A stretch of DNA of 64,000 nucleotides from Prinia subflava (GCF_021018805.1 NW_026960607.1:4218501-4282500); one strand, 5' to 3'. Counted from the stretch's first letter, positions 11,906 to 25,837 are shown. The notes: generated by a model from the letters alone, not told the origin. Program-made: numbers and translations.

Positions 11906-14744
11906 CCTCCTGTTAATGCCAACAATAAATATGAAATGGTTACAGCTGAAGAACTGATGAAAGAGCAGGCATGGTTCTTCACACACATTGGTGGAAACTT
12001 GCTGTGTTGGGAGGAGGAAAGAGGAAATAGTATTTTCCAATGTGTAGGCTTGTAGCATCTGAAAAGCAATAGTTTATTGTAATGGGTGATTCAATGGACC
12101 TTCTCTGGAGCAGTAGCCATGACAACCCCTTTGCACTGGACCAGTAGCTCTAAAAAACATGAGAGCTGAATGAATTTATGCAGGACATTTGTATGCATTT
12201 GCTAAATACAACATTTCATTCCATGTTTCAAGATTAAGTTTCTAGTATTAGTATTTAAATACAGTCAATCATATGAATATAAGGACATCATGTATTTTTA
12301 ATCTTATAAATCTAGCTCTAACACTCTTTTCCCAGCAATGTATATTCTGGTCTTTGTTAAGTCAGATTCTGTTGTTAACTGAATCTGCATTCAATCTGTC
12401 AAGCAATTGTAAAAGGAATCCAACTTGTAATTTTCTCAACCCACTTGTCTGTGTATGACTCCTTGTGAAACTGTCTCAGGATGTCACTTACTGGCAGTCA
12501 CCATTCAGTATTGTCCACGACTTCTCTGATGTGAAGCTCTTATTTGTCCTTATGATCCCCTGCCATACAAAAAGAAAATTACATTAGTGTTGTTGCATGC
12601 AACCAACCTGCATAAAATCTACCTTATTCCTGATTACTGGAGCTGTCATTAAAAAAGGAGCCCTGAAGTGAATGAACAGAAAGTAGTTTTATTTTTCATG
12701 CTGTTGTAAATGTAGTGTGAACAAGGGAACAGAAATTTTCTGAATGTATTAGTTCCAATAATCCATTTCTTTTACATTATTTTTCTAGTGTTTTTTTTGT
12801 TTTGTGCAGGAGGTAATCAGCAAAAACACTTCTCTATTTTATTTAATACTGACAATTACCATTGGAAAAAAATGGAGTCTATTGAAAACATCCCCATTTC
12901 ACTCCAAAGACAATCCTTGAGGTAGGATTGTATTTTTATGAGATGTTTTTCATCTTTTATTCTCCTAGGTCCAAAGAATCTTCAACACTCAATAATCTTT
13001 ATCATCCAAAAGTAATTTATGTTTAACAGGAATATTTAATTACTTTATTGCTTAAAAAATAAAACCCCAAATCAAATACAGTGATTTATGCCTAATCTGC
13101 CTGAAAATTTTGCTTGTTCCCTGTTACAAGCTTGAGAACAACCACAGTTTGAAATTCTTAGTTACTGTTTCATTTATTTTCATAATACTCTTCAATGGTT
13201 TCTACTGTAATCAAGAAATGGAAAACAATTGAAAATATTTAATGGTGGAAACCTCTTTAGTTACAGGTAAAAAAATAACTTTCAGAATTCTTCATCTTGC
13301 ATCTGAAATAAATATACAACAAAGTTTTTAGATTCAGATCTTTTTTCTATATTTATGCAATATCTCGTTTATGTTTTTATTTTACTTAGAAATTTAGATG
13401 TTTTGCCTTCAGAAAGCTGCATTCCCTACTCATGCATTCAAGTGATAGCTGCATGGAGTGTCTGATTTGGAAATGTAAGACCTCAGTTGTCAGCAGAAAT
13501 AAAAGGTCACCTTTCATTTTGTGAAGCAGGATTTTGAGGGCTAAAGATGTCTGTGCTGGATATCAGGCTGTTTCCTGGTTTGTTAGAGCTTATGTAGTGT
13601 GAAATCACTTGCTTTGACTGTTTCTTACATGTTCTGTGTGACAGTGACATTGATCGTAAAACCTTCCAGGATATCTAGGAGAGGAAAATGGGCAGAGAGG
13701 CATGTAGAAACCTGCTGATTGCTCCTTCACTAGTCAGCATCTGTTAAAAAGAAACCAGCCCCCAAAAAACCAAACTTGATTCTGGATTCTAAGTCATAAA
13801 CAAACAAATCTGTTTGTGTGTGCTCATGTGCGTACCAAGTAGGGATACCAAGTTCTCCTTGAATCTGAAAAACACCATGAATTGGCAAGCAAAGGAAGTT
13901 GACAATTAATTCTTTTAGCTGCTGTTTGTCTCATAATAGCATAGAAGACTCCCACATAGGAGTTAGTGACAGATAATACAATGGAATTCCTATCCAAATA
14001 TTTTATTGACTAAGTACCAGATTGTGGGATAGCTCCATACTTCCTGAATTAGAAATTGAGCATAAAAAGCTTTGTGCTATTAAAAAATCATATGCGTGCA
14101 GGGTCTGTGGCTTTGCACATGATAAAAGTCAAATCTGTCCTCCACATGTCACACCTGACAGGACTGTCCTACAGGACCACCAACATGGCATGTTCTGATC
14201 ATTTGCTTCAAATTTGGGACTGTAACAGCTCCTGTGACCACAGTAGCTTTATTTTGATTTTTTTTTGTTGCAGGAAGTTGCAATACACTTTAGTGTGTAT
14301 AGTGGTAATGCAAGTCACACTTTCTTAGCATCAAAATTATTTATGGATTCCTTTTTGACCTAACCTGGTTCTGGTTTTTATTGCATGCGAATAAAAAAAT
14401 TTGATTTGATATAAAGCATGGTAATACATTGGAGAGGCTATGCTGAATGAACTATTTTACACAGAGTTAAACCCCAGCAGGTTTTAAGCTTTTGTCACTT
14501 TGCTTTTGATAAAAAATAATTTTGTATGTCTTCCTTGATTTTTCTGTCACAATGAAGAACTCAGATCTTGAATTTGCTAGCTGGACCCTTTAGTCAGACT
14601 GTGTCAAGGATTTTATTTACTACTGTGATTGAAAACTATTTCTTTTCTGCCTTAGGGCTTCTATGCATAATTTTGACAACTTGCTCTTTATCAAACAAAT
14701 TGTGTCAATCTTTAAAACTGCTGTTTTCTTTATTTACTTGCAAG

Positions 14745-14801
14745 GTTTGAATATCCAGCTCCAAGAGGAAAGGAAAAGCCACATGAAAGAAAAATGTCAA
14801 G
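14745..14801 (+). other. Weak candidate exon
   Basis: The segment is preceded by a pyrimidine-rich stretch ending in caag and followed by gtaatt. Two of three frames are open; one reads LQEERKSHMKEKCQ, a charged helix-like string, and ends with a single spare base. That phase fits the candidate exon at 17294. The acceptor has AAG rather than the preferred CAG. No homologue was recognised and chance is quite possible. Confidence 0.13.
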
Positions 14802-14970
14802 GTAATTTAAAACCAAAGGGAGGAGGTTTATATTTTTCAGGTCTTTGCTCTGCACTCCTGTTTTGCTTTTCAGTTACAGCTTTTTGTATCTCCTTAGGAC
14901 TGTGCTGGTGCAATAGTCTCACTGCTCTACCTCATGTTTCACTTGTTTCCACCAAAGCAAGAGGAAATAA

Positions 14971-15000
14971 TTATTTCATATTATTTCATATTATTTCATA
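14971..15000. repeat. Tandem 10-mer, three copies
   Basis: The decamer TTATTTCATA is repeated exactly three times in direct succession. It is a short minisatellite-like array in AT-rich DNA with no evident function. Confidence 0.9.
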
Positions 15001-17293
15001 TGCATATAATATCCAATCTATCAGATAAGCTCCTCATTTAGTGGGTTTTCTAACTGGTCTCCTTGCTCAAGACTCCTTGACCTCCCCATTATGAAGCTTC
15101 CAGTGAAGCTAAGAGTAATATTTTTGATCCTAAAAAATCTAACTTGGTCTGAAACCCCATGCACAGAGGTACTGCCAGTTGTGTAATTAATGAGTAACTG
15201 GCTGGATATTTTGTGGTGATAACTGAGGAAAATAACTGTATAATGGTTCTTAAGTTGAGATCTTTGAGAAAGCATTGATTTATGCACTGACCTTTCATGG
15301 ATTTTATTGGAGAATTTCCTTTTGAAGTAAGGATGTGTGCCTGAATAAGGGTGGCTCCTGTTCTGAAACAGTTCAAGATCTGGCAGCCTCCGCCACACTC
15401 CAGCACTGATGATATGTTGATTTATCTGTAAAAAAAGATAGTTTGGCTACCTCAAGTATTCTCAGTCACAAATTAACCATGGCTTGTGTGAGTTAATTTA
15501 CTGTATATTTCAGAGCACAAGCATTGCATAGTAAATTAACTTGTATGGAGACCTAATCTGCCACAGGCTAACTGCTTCTGATGCCCAAACTCGTGGTTTA
15601 GGTATGCTCCTTATAAGTCCTTGACCTTTGAGCTGTAGTTCAAAAGTAACTTAATGGGGAGGCATTTGTGGGAGGCTAAAATGCAGGAGTTTTCTTTGAG
15701 GAAGCAGTTGGGTTTTTTTATTACTGCATCTTTTTGGTAGTGTTCCTGTCTTATGAAACATCTGAAATAACATTGCACGGGGATTGGATTTGATTTTGGA
15801 GCTAAGAATTGATTTCAACAGATCTCAGATCACTCTTGGAATTTTAAAAAGTTGTATCAAAACGCAAATAAAACTGAAATCAGTATAAGGAAGAACTGAC
15901 CTTTAAATGGCAGTAACAACTTTTCTTCATTTATTGGAGTAACTCTGAAAAGTATATAATGAATTTTATATACATCCAGAACTAGTAACATCAAAGATCA
16001 TTCTGTATGTGAATGGTGATACAATCCTTGTCTTAAAAATGCATTAACAAAAGAAAGTAAGTGCAGAAGGCAGATGTAAAGTAGTGCAACCCTTTTTCGC
16101 ATTGCCAGATGTACGGAAAATTAAGAGACTGACTCAAAGGCAAATACTTGAAGATAGTGGTACTGATAATGGAACTTTTTAAAGTCTGTATTTAAAATTT
16201 CCACTTTCCCTTTGGCATGAACCCATCAAATTCTAAGCCTATTGAGGAGTATATTATAAACGAATAAAAATCTGTAATTCTCTTTCCTTTTTGCAGTTTT
16301 TCCCTAAAACTAAATTTTTATAAAGACTAAATATATAACTAATATATATAATTCATAAAGACTAAAATTACTATTATACATATTACAATAAAAACTAATA
16401 ATTTTTCTGTTGAAGGAGAAGGGATGGGAAACAAAAGAAGGCATCAGTGGTACTAGGTAGAGTCTTACAAAAAATTTTAAGTTTAACTGCCTTTAAAGTA
16501 GCATTGAATTAGACCCCATATCTTGATGTTGATACCATGGCACAAAACATCCTTGCATCATAAGAGTGATATCGGAAAGCTCTAGAATTATCTTTAACCT
16601 GAGTATGCTAATGCAGTTATGTTCAGATGTTTCCATATTTCTCTGCAAGCCCGTGTATGTGTGTGTGTGTGTATGTGCGTGCTCATGAATGTTTCTCAGT
16701 TTTTCATACTAGTGTCAGCTCTAAGAAAATTTTAAGAGCTAATACTTGCTCTCCTGGAAAGGAAAGCTTTTCGGTTTTTTTGCCCTAGTTCAACTGAAAA
16801 ACTCACATTAATATTGGATGAAATTCTGAATATGTTGTTTTATTTTATTTTTCTCTTTTCATAGTCACTGTTTGTTAACCCCCCCTGCTTTACCTAACTG
16901 CATTCACTGAATCTTCTTCTCATTGTTATGTATCACTGCTTTATTAGAAGGAATTCAAGGTTAGTCATTAGCAAACACTAGCCATACTTTCTTGCTGATA
17001 CAGTATGTAGTTTGCAGCAGTGGGAGGAAAATTCCCTGGCAGAATTGTCTGGTCTTTGAATGCCACCCATAGAGAGGCAAGAGGGAGAGAGAGATTCTCT
17101 GAACAAAAGAAGCAAATCTGCTTTGACAGCTGCCAGCGTAGCAGCATAGACCACACCACTTCAAAGCTGTGATGCTCTCTCCCATCAGCATCACTATTGC
17201 TGCTGCTGGGCTTTCTCTAATCACTCTGCAGGGAGAGGATAAGTACCTGAATTTTCAAGTATTTTCTATTATTCTCACTTCCTCCTGGCTCAG

Positions 17294-17348
17294 GTGAAGA
17301 CGTGGTGCAGAACTGTTATCTGCAGTCCTCCCTCACTGACACAGGCAG
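17294..17348 (+). other. Candidate exon, unidentified
   Basis: A strong acceptor (cacttcctcctggctcag) precedes the segment and gtaaat follows. The 55-nt segment is open in two frames; one reads EDVVQNCYLQSSLTDTG with a plausible residue mix and starts with two bases that fit the spare base left by the 14745-14801 candidate. The segment is also more GC-balanced than its flanks. It could be a coding or non-coding RNA exon, or chance; no protein family was recognised. Confidence 0.2.
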
Positions 17349-18287
17349 GTAAATTTGTAAGCCTGGTCTGTTAGCTAGTGATAAAGACTGTCTCTGGGCA
17401 AGCAAATAAATGACAGGTCCAGGACATAAACACTAATAATGAAAACATTTTTAACCAATATAGCTGATGTCAATAATAATCTATATTCAGCTACGTAATA
17501 GAAAACATTATTTTTACTGTGAAATACTTGTAATTTCTATTCTTCTATTTTCTGTCTTGTGTGAGGAGAAAAAATGTTTACTGGCAATTAATTCTTTGAG
17601 CGACTCTCCCAGTCTTCATAGATGCGTAAGGTAAGAAACTACAATGCAAGCTGCCAAAATTGTGCAGTGAGCCATGTCTACTGGCTCTTTAAGTCCTTGT
17701 AGTGAAGTTATCAAGGCAGAAGTGAAAAACAACATAATGTCTTCTGAGGTGCAAACACTGCAATGGGTTCACATTACATCACTGTCATGCTTATGAAATA
17801 TAAGAGAGGCACAGAGCATTTGTCTCTTTCATCAAGTAACTCAGCTCTCTCAACATTACTGGTGCCATGAAAGCAGATTGAAAAAGAAAATAAAAAAAGA
17901 ACTGCGACTTAATTGTAAGTATCTGTGTGGCTAAGCATATTCCTGATCTTTGTCAGGCCTGGGTATTTTCCAGAATACTTTTCAGTATTTTAAACTCCAT
18001 TGTGAATAGGCTGGTTATCCCAGAAAATGGAGATAGATATGGAGGGGCAAAAATACGAGAGGGAAAGGCTCTGATTTAGAGTTTGTTATTACTAAGTATA
18101 TATATGTAAAAGTGGGGTAAGTTTAACTGGCATATTACTCAGACTGCAGAGGGAAAAAATGGCATTCATTCCTTTAGTGGCAATAGAAGGAAATCCAAGG
18201 TGATCTGAATTACCTGTTCTGAGAGATATGCTAATAAGTAAAATAAATATTTAAAAAAACACAGATCACTGCATACAGTATAAACCC

Positions 18288-18415
18288 AGAATCCTAGAAC
18301 ATTTTGGGTTGGAAGGCACCTTTAAAGGCCATCTCTAGTCCAATGTCCCTACAATGAGCAGGAACATCTTGAACTAGAACGGGTTGCTCAGAGCTCCATC
18401 CAGCCTGACCTTGAA
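18288..18415 (-). mobile_element. CR1 LINE fragment, 3' end
   Basis: On the plus strand it begins 'agaatcctagaacatt', followed by 'gggttggaaggcacctt', 'agtccaatgtccct' and 'cagcctgaccttgaa'. This is the reverse complement of the CR1 3' terminus and its preceding UTR. About 130 bp of a 5'-truncated, diverged copy remain. Confidence 0.92.
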
Positions 18416-20757
18416 GTAAATATGAATAATGTGAACAGCCTGAAACTGTCTGTACCTGGTGTCTTTCACTGTAGTGAAAGGCTGAACAGCATGTCTCTTC
18501 TGCTTGGTGTTTGAGACGCTCATGCTATCAGAGATTCAGATTTGTAAGTCTCCATCTGTCAGTTTGCACTGGATCCACTCAAGGGTGGAGCAGTATATCC
18601 TGGTTTTGCATGTAGGCTTGAGTATTCCTGCACCATGTTCCTCCCACCCTTTCAGTTCTAGTGTTAGTGGCAACACCTTCTGTCTCTGTACACACTAAAT
18701 CAATATATATCTCTACAGCCAAGAGGCTGACAGGAAAATGTAACTGCACTTGAGAGAGCCTTCCTGTGTTCCACTGCTCAGAGGTGTTACTTGGAATATG
18801 GATCATAGTTACTTTTCTGCTTGATGTTAATAATTACTTGGAAATAGATTGTCACATGCAATTTATTAAAAATAAAAATGTATTTTCCAGTATTCGGTAT
18901 TATCCATGTTTTCTAGATCATTAATATAGGAAAAAATATTTGATAAGGAAAAAGAGAGTGATTTCCTGTAGATAAAAGGAACATCTAAGGCAAAGCTTTT
19001 TCTTAGCTTGATCTGAGGGATACAGTGCTGTTTGTTTCTGTATAAAATGGTTATGTTTGTATTGAGGTTTAAATGTGTTTTGAATTGGGTTTAATACATA
19101 ACATTCAGTTTGGAGTTGTGCTGTGTGTGCAAAGTGACCTGTCTGTGCAGGAATACTTCCTGCTTATTGTAACACACCTGGGACTCTCTTGGGGCTTGCA
19201 AAATTTTGTTTGTTTGTTTCTGAGTTTATTCTTTCAAGAAAGCTAGCATTTTTCTGCAATTTTTATGCTTAGAATTTGTAGAAAGAATATTTGACGTGTA
19301 ATGTAAATAACATGTATTGTTATAGATGTCAGTATAACGTGATACACAGTACAACGGAAACTGAAAAGGCATGGCTTGGTGCTCCTTTTTTTGCCTTGGG
19401 ATTCAGGAGACGTAGGTAAGCTTGGGGGTTTTTTTGTTTGAGTTTTTGTTTCTCTGTTTGTTTTCTATTTCATATATGTGCCTGAGTGCTGCTTTTGAAT
19501 CCAGGACTTGTTTCAATACCACCAAGATAAATGCAAGTGTTCATGTTACCCTGACAAGGCTTTGCGCTTAAGCTTTTTATCTGTGAAACAAAGATGCTGA
19601 ATAATGACTCACCTTGTAGGCATTATAAGGACAAATTCTCTAGCCTTTGTGAGGTAGAGGTACAGGGATAACTTCAGGTTTGGGTTGTTCAGTATTTTTT
19701 AATGTTATGTATAATGAAAAGTTCTTTGTCTTAAACTGTGTTCTGTGGGGAAAAAATTAGTAGTTAAGAGCACAGAGATAGTCTTAATTTACACCACCCT
19801 TGTATTCAAATCCAAAGGAATCTGCAGCTAAAAAGTGTAACATGGTTATTTATCATGCTGTGATCAAAACAGACTTGGGACAAGGCATACAAGATGAGCT
19901 GGCAGGGCGTGTGACTAAACACAGGAGCAGAGATGGGGTGGGTCTGAATCACCTTGGTCAGCTGTAATCAGGAACAACTCACAGTCCTTTCCTAAACATA
20001 GTTCTCTGTGCTGCCTCTTTCTTGGGACTGAAAAGGTACAATGGATTGTTTTAGCTTTAGCAAATAGGCCATGCAAAGTTCCCCACTGGAGACTACACTG
20101 AGTGTATTTGGAGTCCATTTCCAGCTGTGTGTTTTGATTACTACTGACTGAATTGCAAACCTCACGTGGTTAGTGGCTGAGGCAGGTTTATCATGGAAAG
20201 TGATAAACTTGGGATTGTGCCCCACAGTGCAGACACAAACACTCCCTTCACCCCATCACATGTGCTATTTCCACAATATATATTTTTATCTTTCTAGACT
20301 TTTTACATCTTGACATATGAAGAGAGAACACCAATCTCATCTCTGAAAATTGCATGCCAAGAGAAACAGCAATACACTACCTCCTGTTCGTAGCCCTAGT
20401 TTGCCATGGTTATTTCAAAAGATCAAATTCATCCAGAAACCAAAATATAGGTCTATTTTGTGAGAAAAAGAAAACAACATCCAGTTTTCTTTCAAAGCAA
20501 AGGCCAGCGTAAGACTCAAATTACGATTGCATTTTCTTACTTGCTTGGAGCTTTCATTTTCAGTGTTTCGGTTCCTTTCTATGGTAGCAGAACATTACTG
20601 TTCATTAATCCAATTTCTAGTTATGGCTGTAGTACAATTATTCAATAGCTGGTGATAAAAGTAATTGCATTTTTCTGATTTTTCTAATTTGTTAGAGCAC
20701 TTTTGGCAGTTACTGTTAGCTGAGCAAGAACTGTCTTCTCAGAAATTATTCACTGGG
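18416..20757. other. Unique AT-rich DNA, no gene seen
   Basis: No coding or repeat signature was recognised. Small minus-strand open frames at 19915-20225 overlap each other in different frames and carry no motif. Confidence 0.6.
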
Positions 20758-21573
20758 TGTCTTGGTTTGAAAGACAGGTATATGCTAGGAAGGGGGCAGG
20801 ACCTCCCTAGAGATGGAGAATTCAAATCCTCTCCTTCCAAATTAGAATAATTTAGAAAATTAAAGGGACTTTCAGGCATAGGTATAGGGATAGGAATAAC
20901 AGTTCTTTACTAGTATGTATGACAAAACAAACAAACAAACAACTACAGCATTAATAATAAACAGAACCAGGAACCTTGAGGGCTTTCTTTCACAAAAGCC
21001 CGGGGCAGTTTGATCTTGATGCCCCTGCAGGACTCTGAGAGGCCAAGCTGGAAAGGTGGAAAGTCCTGGGCTGGTGGATGAGATGAGGAGCTCTGCGCTG
21101 GTAGCTGGAGCAGCAGGGGTGTCCCAGCAGGGCTTGGCAGTGCAGGGCTACAGAGTAGCACGAAAACCTCAAAGCCCCAAAGAAGCAGCAGCGGTGGGAG
21201 GAGGGCTGGAGAAAGCGAGCTCAGGATTCCTGGGTACACGAGCAGATGATGGTAGATTGCCCAGGACGAGACGGAGTGATGACTGTGAACTCTTCCTGCA
21301 GCGAGCAGCAGCTTGACTGTCTTCTTCAATACCGAGAGCGAGAGAGAGCAACTTCCTCCTTAGCTCTGTCTTTTACCTTTCTCAAAGCTCGTGTTCATTA
21401 TCTCCCTCCCCTGAGGGAAGCTCCCAGAGACCCCAAAATAATAGGTGTAGCTTTGTGCTGCCATCTCCTTCAACTACTCCCTTTGTTCTGGTTAAGTACT
21501 GTCGTTAAGTTTTCCTAGCAACTTATGGGAAAAAATTCTGTAAGTGAAAAAGAGGAAAACCTAACCCCTAACA
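20758..21573 (-). mobile_element. Solo LTR, passerine ERV type, about 0.8 kb
   Basis: The plus-strand text starts TGTCTTGGTTTGAAAGAC and ends CCTAACCCCTAACA, so both termini are TG...CA. I place the sense on the minus strand (starting TGTTAGGGGTTAGG, ending AAACCAAGACA), because this pair of termini is one I associate with songbird LTRs, but orientation is less sure than identity. The sequences just outside are CTGGG on the left and CTGGA on the right, a possible 5-bp target duplication with one mismatch, which would suit an ERVL-type integrase. The GC-rich centre yields several overlapping open frames on both strands (86 to 128 codons) that are not genes. Confidence 0.82.
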
Positions 21574-22177
21574 CTGGAGTATATTCCAGTTACAAAGATT
21601 CAGTTCTGGGTCATCTAAAGGATGTGCTGAAATGAAGTGTGGGAAGCATATAAAAGTTGCTGCTGAAAAATAAACTTACTGAACCAGAATTAATGTGGTG
21701 TTCAGAAGGGGTTTTTTAATGTCTGACTTCAAACATTACTTTCCTATGGATCACTGTCTGTTTTCATGATATAAAATGAAATAACATCAGCTATTTTTTG
21801 TTTATTTTTTCATGAAAATAATTGTTTCACAGAAATACTACATTTAATTTTATGAGGCACCCTATGTTTTGAATTTGTAAACTTTACTGAACAATACTGA
21901 TATGAAAATTATATAAACCAAATTTTATTAATCCACTCAACTGTGGAGAACACCTCTCTTATTTTTGTAAAAAAATTCTGTTAATCATCAGTAAGATGAT
22001 TTGCCATGAATTTGATGATATATAATAGGTTTATATATCAAAGTATGGAAAGGAACCCTCTAGAGAAAGAATCTATGAACTTTCTTCTCCAAAGACTTTA
22101 TAGTGCTGATAAAACAGATTTTTGGTTCTTTTTGTTGGTTTGTTTTTTTTGGTTTTTTTCCTGGAACCTCTTGTGAA

Positions 22178-22183
22178 ATAGGT
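22178..22183. other. Target-site duplication, left copy
   Basis: ATAGGT directly precedes the LTR at 22184 and is repeated exactly at 22521-22526. Six base pairs suits ERV2/ERVK-type integration. Confidence 0.85.
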
Positions 22184-22520
22184 TGTTGCTATGGTTTTCG
22201 GACGGCACAGAAATAACAACATGACTCTCCATGATGGTAAAGATGAGAGCAAACTTTATTCTTCTAAATTCTACTTTTATAGAGTAGTTCAGTACAAAGA
22301 ACATGATTGGTTATTCAGCGTCTACACCCTTTTGTAAATATTTCTTTTGCCAGTAAACATGTCGGAAAAACACCACCTGCAGATAGTTTCTCACTTCCCA
22401 AGGTTTGTTTGAATTCCTCCTTTAGATTTCTCAGGCTAACATGAGAAACTTGCTCACTTGCCTTTCACACAGACACTAGCAGAACCTGAAGCCTAAATTC
22501 AGACCAATGTCAGGCCCACA
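22184..22520 (-). mobile_element. Solo LTR, ERVK-like, inverted copy of 39824-40157
   Basis: Read on the minus strand it starts TGTGGGCCTGACATTGG and ends AAACCATAGCAACA. A TATA box (CTCTATAAAAG) is followed within about 20 bases by AATAAA, giving a compact U3-R-U5 of 337 bp. Exact 6-bp duplications (ATAGGT) flank it, so it is a genuine insertion reduced to a solo LTR by LTR-LTR recombination. A second copy of the family lies at 39824-40157 in opposite orientation; by hand I count about ten substitutions and two small indels between them (about 97 percent identity). Confidence 0.93.
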
Positions 22521-22526
22521 ATAGGT

Positions 22527-25500
22527 TATTTCAGAGTAAGGATTATTTGATAGCTTTTAGAGATGGATTTTAAAGAGTGCAAGATTCTAGAAATCTTTTC
22601 TTTTAAGAATATGATGGCATAAGGACCTAAAAATTCCTGCAAAAGAAATTCTATACTTGTGTAAATAATTATGACTGCTTGTTTACAAAATGAGAACCAT
22701 GATAAACTTACATTTCTTTCACCTTGCAGTCTATTTTCATAGCTGTAACTTGTTGCTAACTGCCTTTGTGGGGCATCACCTTCATCTTATGGTGCAGGAA
22801 GAAAATAATTTGCTACAACTGAAAAGCACCTTAAAACACTGTACAAACTTCCAGCTTCACATGGAACTGTTTGGATTAAACAGTCACACCAGATTTTTAT
22901 CTTTGTCCCTTGCCTATGACTTCTGAAGAAGTTCTAATAATTCATGTCCAGTTTGCCATACCATTCAGTGGAGTGCAGAACATCTGAGAAATTCTGCGTC
23001 CTGCATGGATATATTCTGAATAGATGTTGCAATAAGATTAGTAACCTGATTATTGCAATCCACACATGATGATTGCTGTACTTCCTTTTTCCATAGAGCT
23101 GTCATCAATTTTCACAAGTTCTTTGGAAGTGCCTGAATATAGTGTAATATTCATGAAGTAAGGCAATTTTAGTTACTACATCTGTAGTACGAAAGAAAAG
23201 TTCTTTATCTGGAGTGTTAAAAAACCTGTGTTTGTGTTGGCCAGGAAGATATTTTCTTCAAAGAAGTTTGATTTCAGTCTTGATATCCTAAAACAAGTGT
23301 CTGGGATCTTGAGGTAATTCACAAAGTCTCACTCGACTTCTTGCTGAGGAAATAAGTATCAATTCCAAAGCAGTGCATAAAAACTTGTAAGGAAAATGTG
23401 AGTGGAGTATTGTGCAGATTGGAAAGCACTAAATGCAACCACAGAATCTGGAGGACTCTAAATCTGAGTAATCATGTGAATCCTTTTTTTCAAAAATATG
23501 CAGCTCCTGCTGCAGTTTGTGGATCAGCATACCGTGCTGATCTGTATTATTTTGCCCTAAACCACACCAAAAGAAACAGATTCTAAAACTAGAATGTTTT
23601 GAAGTAATGCTCTAATGTGTAGACAATTATCAGTTTTGCAGGCTGAAGCTCCTAGATCTTACTTGTGATATGAATACTTGAAAAAATGAAATCCTCGTTA
23701 TTATACTATCCTGTTTCAGATCCTAAAGATTTCTAGACAAATGATATTACATCTATCACAGTTTTGTGCTTTCACATGTGCAAGCCCCCTTTATGTATTT
23801 GTTGCATTAAAAGGCATGGACAATAGAAATGTATTTGGAGATACTTCACGTTAGGTTGATTTCACAGGTTCTAATGCAATTGCTGAAGGTTTGTCTTTGA
23901 CAGAACTATTGCTAATTCTTTGTGCTGTTTTGTTTTTGCCCTATGTGGCTATCACGTTCAGATTTACTCAAAGCAGTTTTTTCTCCCCTTCATTTACATT
24001 GGATGAGTTTACAGGTTTTGTAACTTGACTTTTATAAAGGCAGTAACATCTGGCTATATTAATTACCACTGTTGGCCCTGTCTAGGAATTTTGGAAACAA
24101 AACTTCGTGTATGCATTTCTGTCTAACTTATATTTTTACAGATTATCTTTCAGTTTGTAGGGAGGAATATTCTTGTAAAGTCTCAGGGAATCCCTGGCTC
24201 TGCTCTAATCTTTGTCTTTAAATTCTTTAAAGAAATATTACTGAGCAAACTTCAATTAGTCAATATGGATGAAATTCAAGTGACAGCTTCCCAAAAAAAT
24301 CTAGGATATATGATAATTATCCAATATATTTTAGCCAGTAATAATAAAGCTGTATAACTTAGTAAGTATTGTAACAGGAATAAGATCAAGCCATTTCTTT
24401 ATGGTCCAAAGCAGGGCAAAAATCAAACAAATATTTACATTCTCATGTTCTTATTTTTCTACAAGACAAAGGTTTCTTTTTTTTCATAAATAGGAACAAA
24501 AATGTTCTTTTTTGGCAACTATCTGGTGTCCTAAATGTACTTTTGAAAATAGCTGCCAGATTACCATATTACATAAAAAGTCAAGTTTACTTGAACTACC
24601 AAAGCAAGTCATCACAGTAAGAAAGAATGCTTGTAGGGAATATAAAAAACAAGACAATTTTCAAAACAACCTTTATGAAAAGTTCATATTAAGACCACAC
24701 TGAAACAAACCTGGATTCCCTGGACGCTGTAGAACTGATCAAGGCAATGCAGAGAGATCCTAAAAGGGAATGAGTTTTGTTTTTTTTTTTTCTTGGATGT
24801 AATGGATGAGATAGAAACAAAGGAGGGAGAAGAAGCTTACAAGCCAGGAAGCATTCCTTCTTGCCAGGAGTCAGACTGTCTGGGAGGCAGCATTCAGGCT
24901 TCTATCTTAAATGCCCTGGTGTCTTGGGAATGCAAAACATGGCAAAACCTGGCATTTCCTCTATTTTTCTGTTCTCACAGATAAGATGCTCTTCTGTTGG
25001 GAATTCCATCTCCTGTATATTTCCTGCTTGGGAGATGTGATCTGAATGTCTGTACAAAAAATAAGTACTATAGATATCCACATGCACTGAATGCACAAGA
25101 TGAACTGAAATAATTTTTTAAACTAATCTAAGATCATGTCTGGATATTTTTGTATCTGGTTTGCTAACAAAGGCTTTTGGAGTTTAATGCAATGGTTTGG
25201 ATTTTGTTCACATTTATTGTTAGTCACACTGGGCTTATGACACCCCGGGCATGGACATGACAATCAGTTAACTAGATTGTTTTCTTACACAGATGTAACA
25301 TAGTTCAATCTTCATTTTCACGGTCTCATTTTTAAGGGATAATTTATCCCTGTGCTGATTCAGTTATCTTAAGACACTTGTGTGAGGTCATTATGGATAA
25401 CAAGTTTGCTTTCATCTGTTGAATCAAGTCTTTCTAAACCCATATTTAGTAGGAAAATCACAGATAGAACTCAGAGCAACAAACTGTAGCAGGTGTCATT

Positions 25501-25837
25501 TAGTAACAAAGGCAGAAAGAAATTTCAGCAATTAAAGTTAGAGGTGTACAACAACAAAACCCTCTAGAAATTCACAGTAAAACCTCACTTGGCTCTTCAA
25601 CCTGCTGAAAAGTAGGCTTAGATTTCACCTTTCTTTGACAAGAAATTAAAATATTTATCCTTATTTATTTGGATATTAATGGACATAGGGCACTGACAAA
25701 AATATCTGTTTTTCTTAGATACTTAAAATTCATACAGATTACAGATCACAAAGTGCATTCCTTTGGTGTGTAGATTTATGGTAAGAAAAAGCATGTGAAT
25801 GATACATTACATGGCTAGTGTTTCCTTTTTTCCTTTT
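22527..25837. other. Unique AT-rich DNA, no gene seen
   Basis: No repeat family or gene was recognised. An open stretch without an early ATG follows a moderate acceptor near 24142, but it has no motif. A T-run lies at about 24780-24790. Confidence 0.6.

Larger units (their letters stand above)
11906..18287. other. Unique AT-rich DNA with two weak exon candidates
   Basis: No repeat family is recognised over 6.4 kb. Three exact copies of a 10-mer (TTATTTCATA) lie at 14971-15000 and a GT-rich microsatellite near 16656-16680. Two splice-flanked segments with mutually compatible phase (14745-14801 and 17294-17348) are listed separately. The open frames of 121 codons (14663-15028, plus) and 125 codons (15021-15398, minus) have no recognisable domain. 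Confidence 0.55.

Noticed and set aside
11566..12069. Minus-strand 167-codon frame
   Set aside because: It is the antisense of a CR1 3' fragment, and a similar repeat-derived pattern is seen at the second CR1 copy near 35.3 kb.
20943..21518. Overlapping frames of 86-128 codons on both strands
   Set aside because: They lie wholly inside the LTR at 20758-21573 and show only GC-rich LTR composition.
24142..24357. About 72 open codons after a moderate acceptor
   Set aside because: No donor, no early start codon, residue mix of AT-rich chance frames and no motif.
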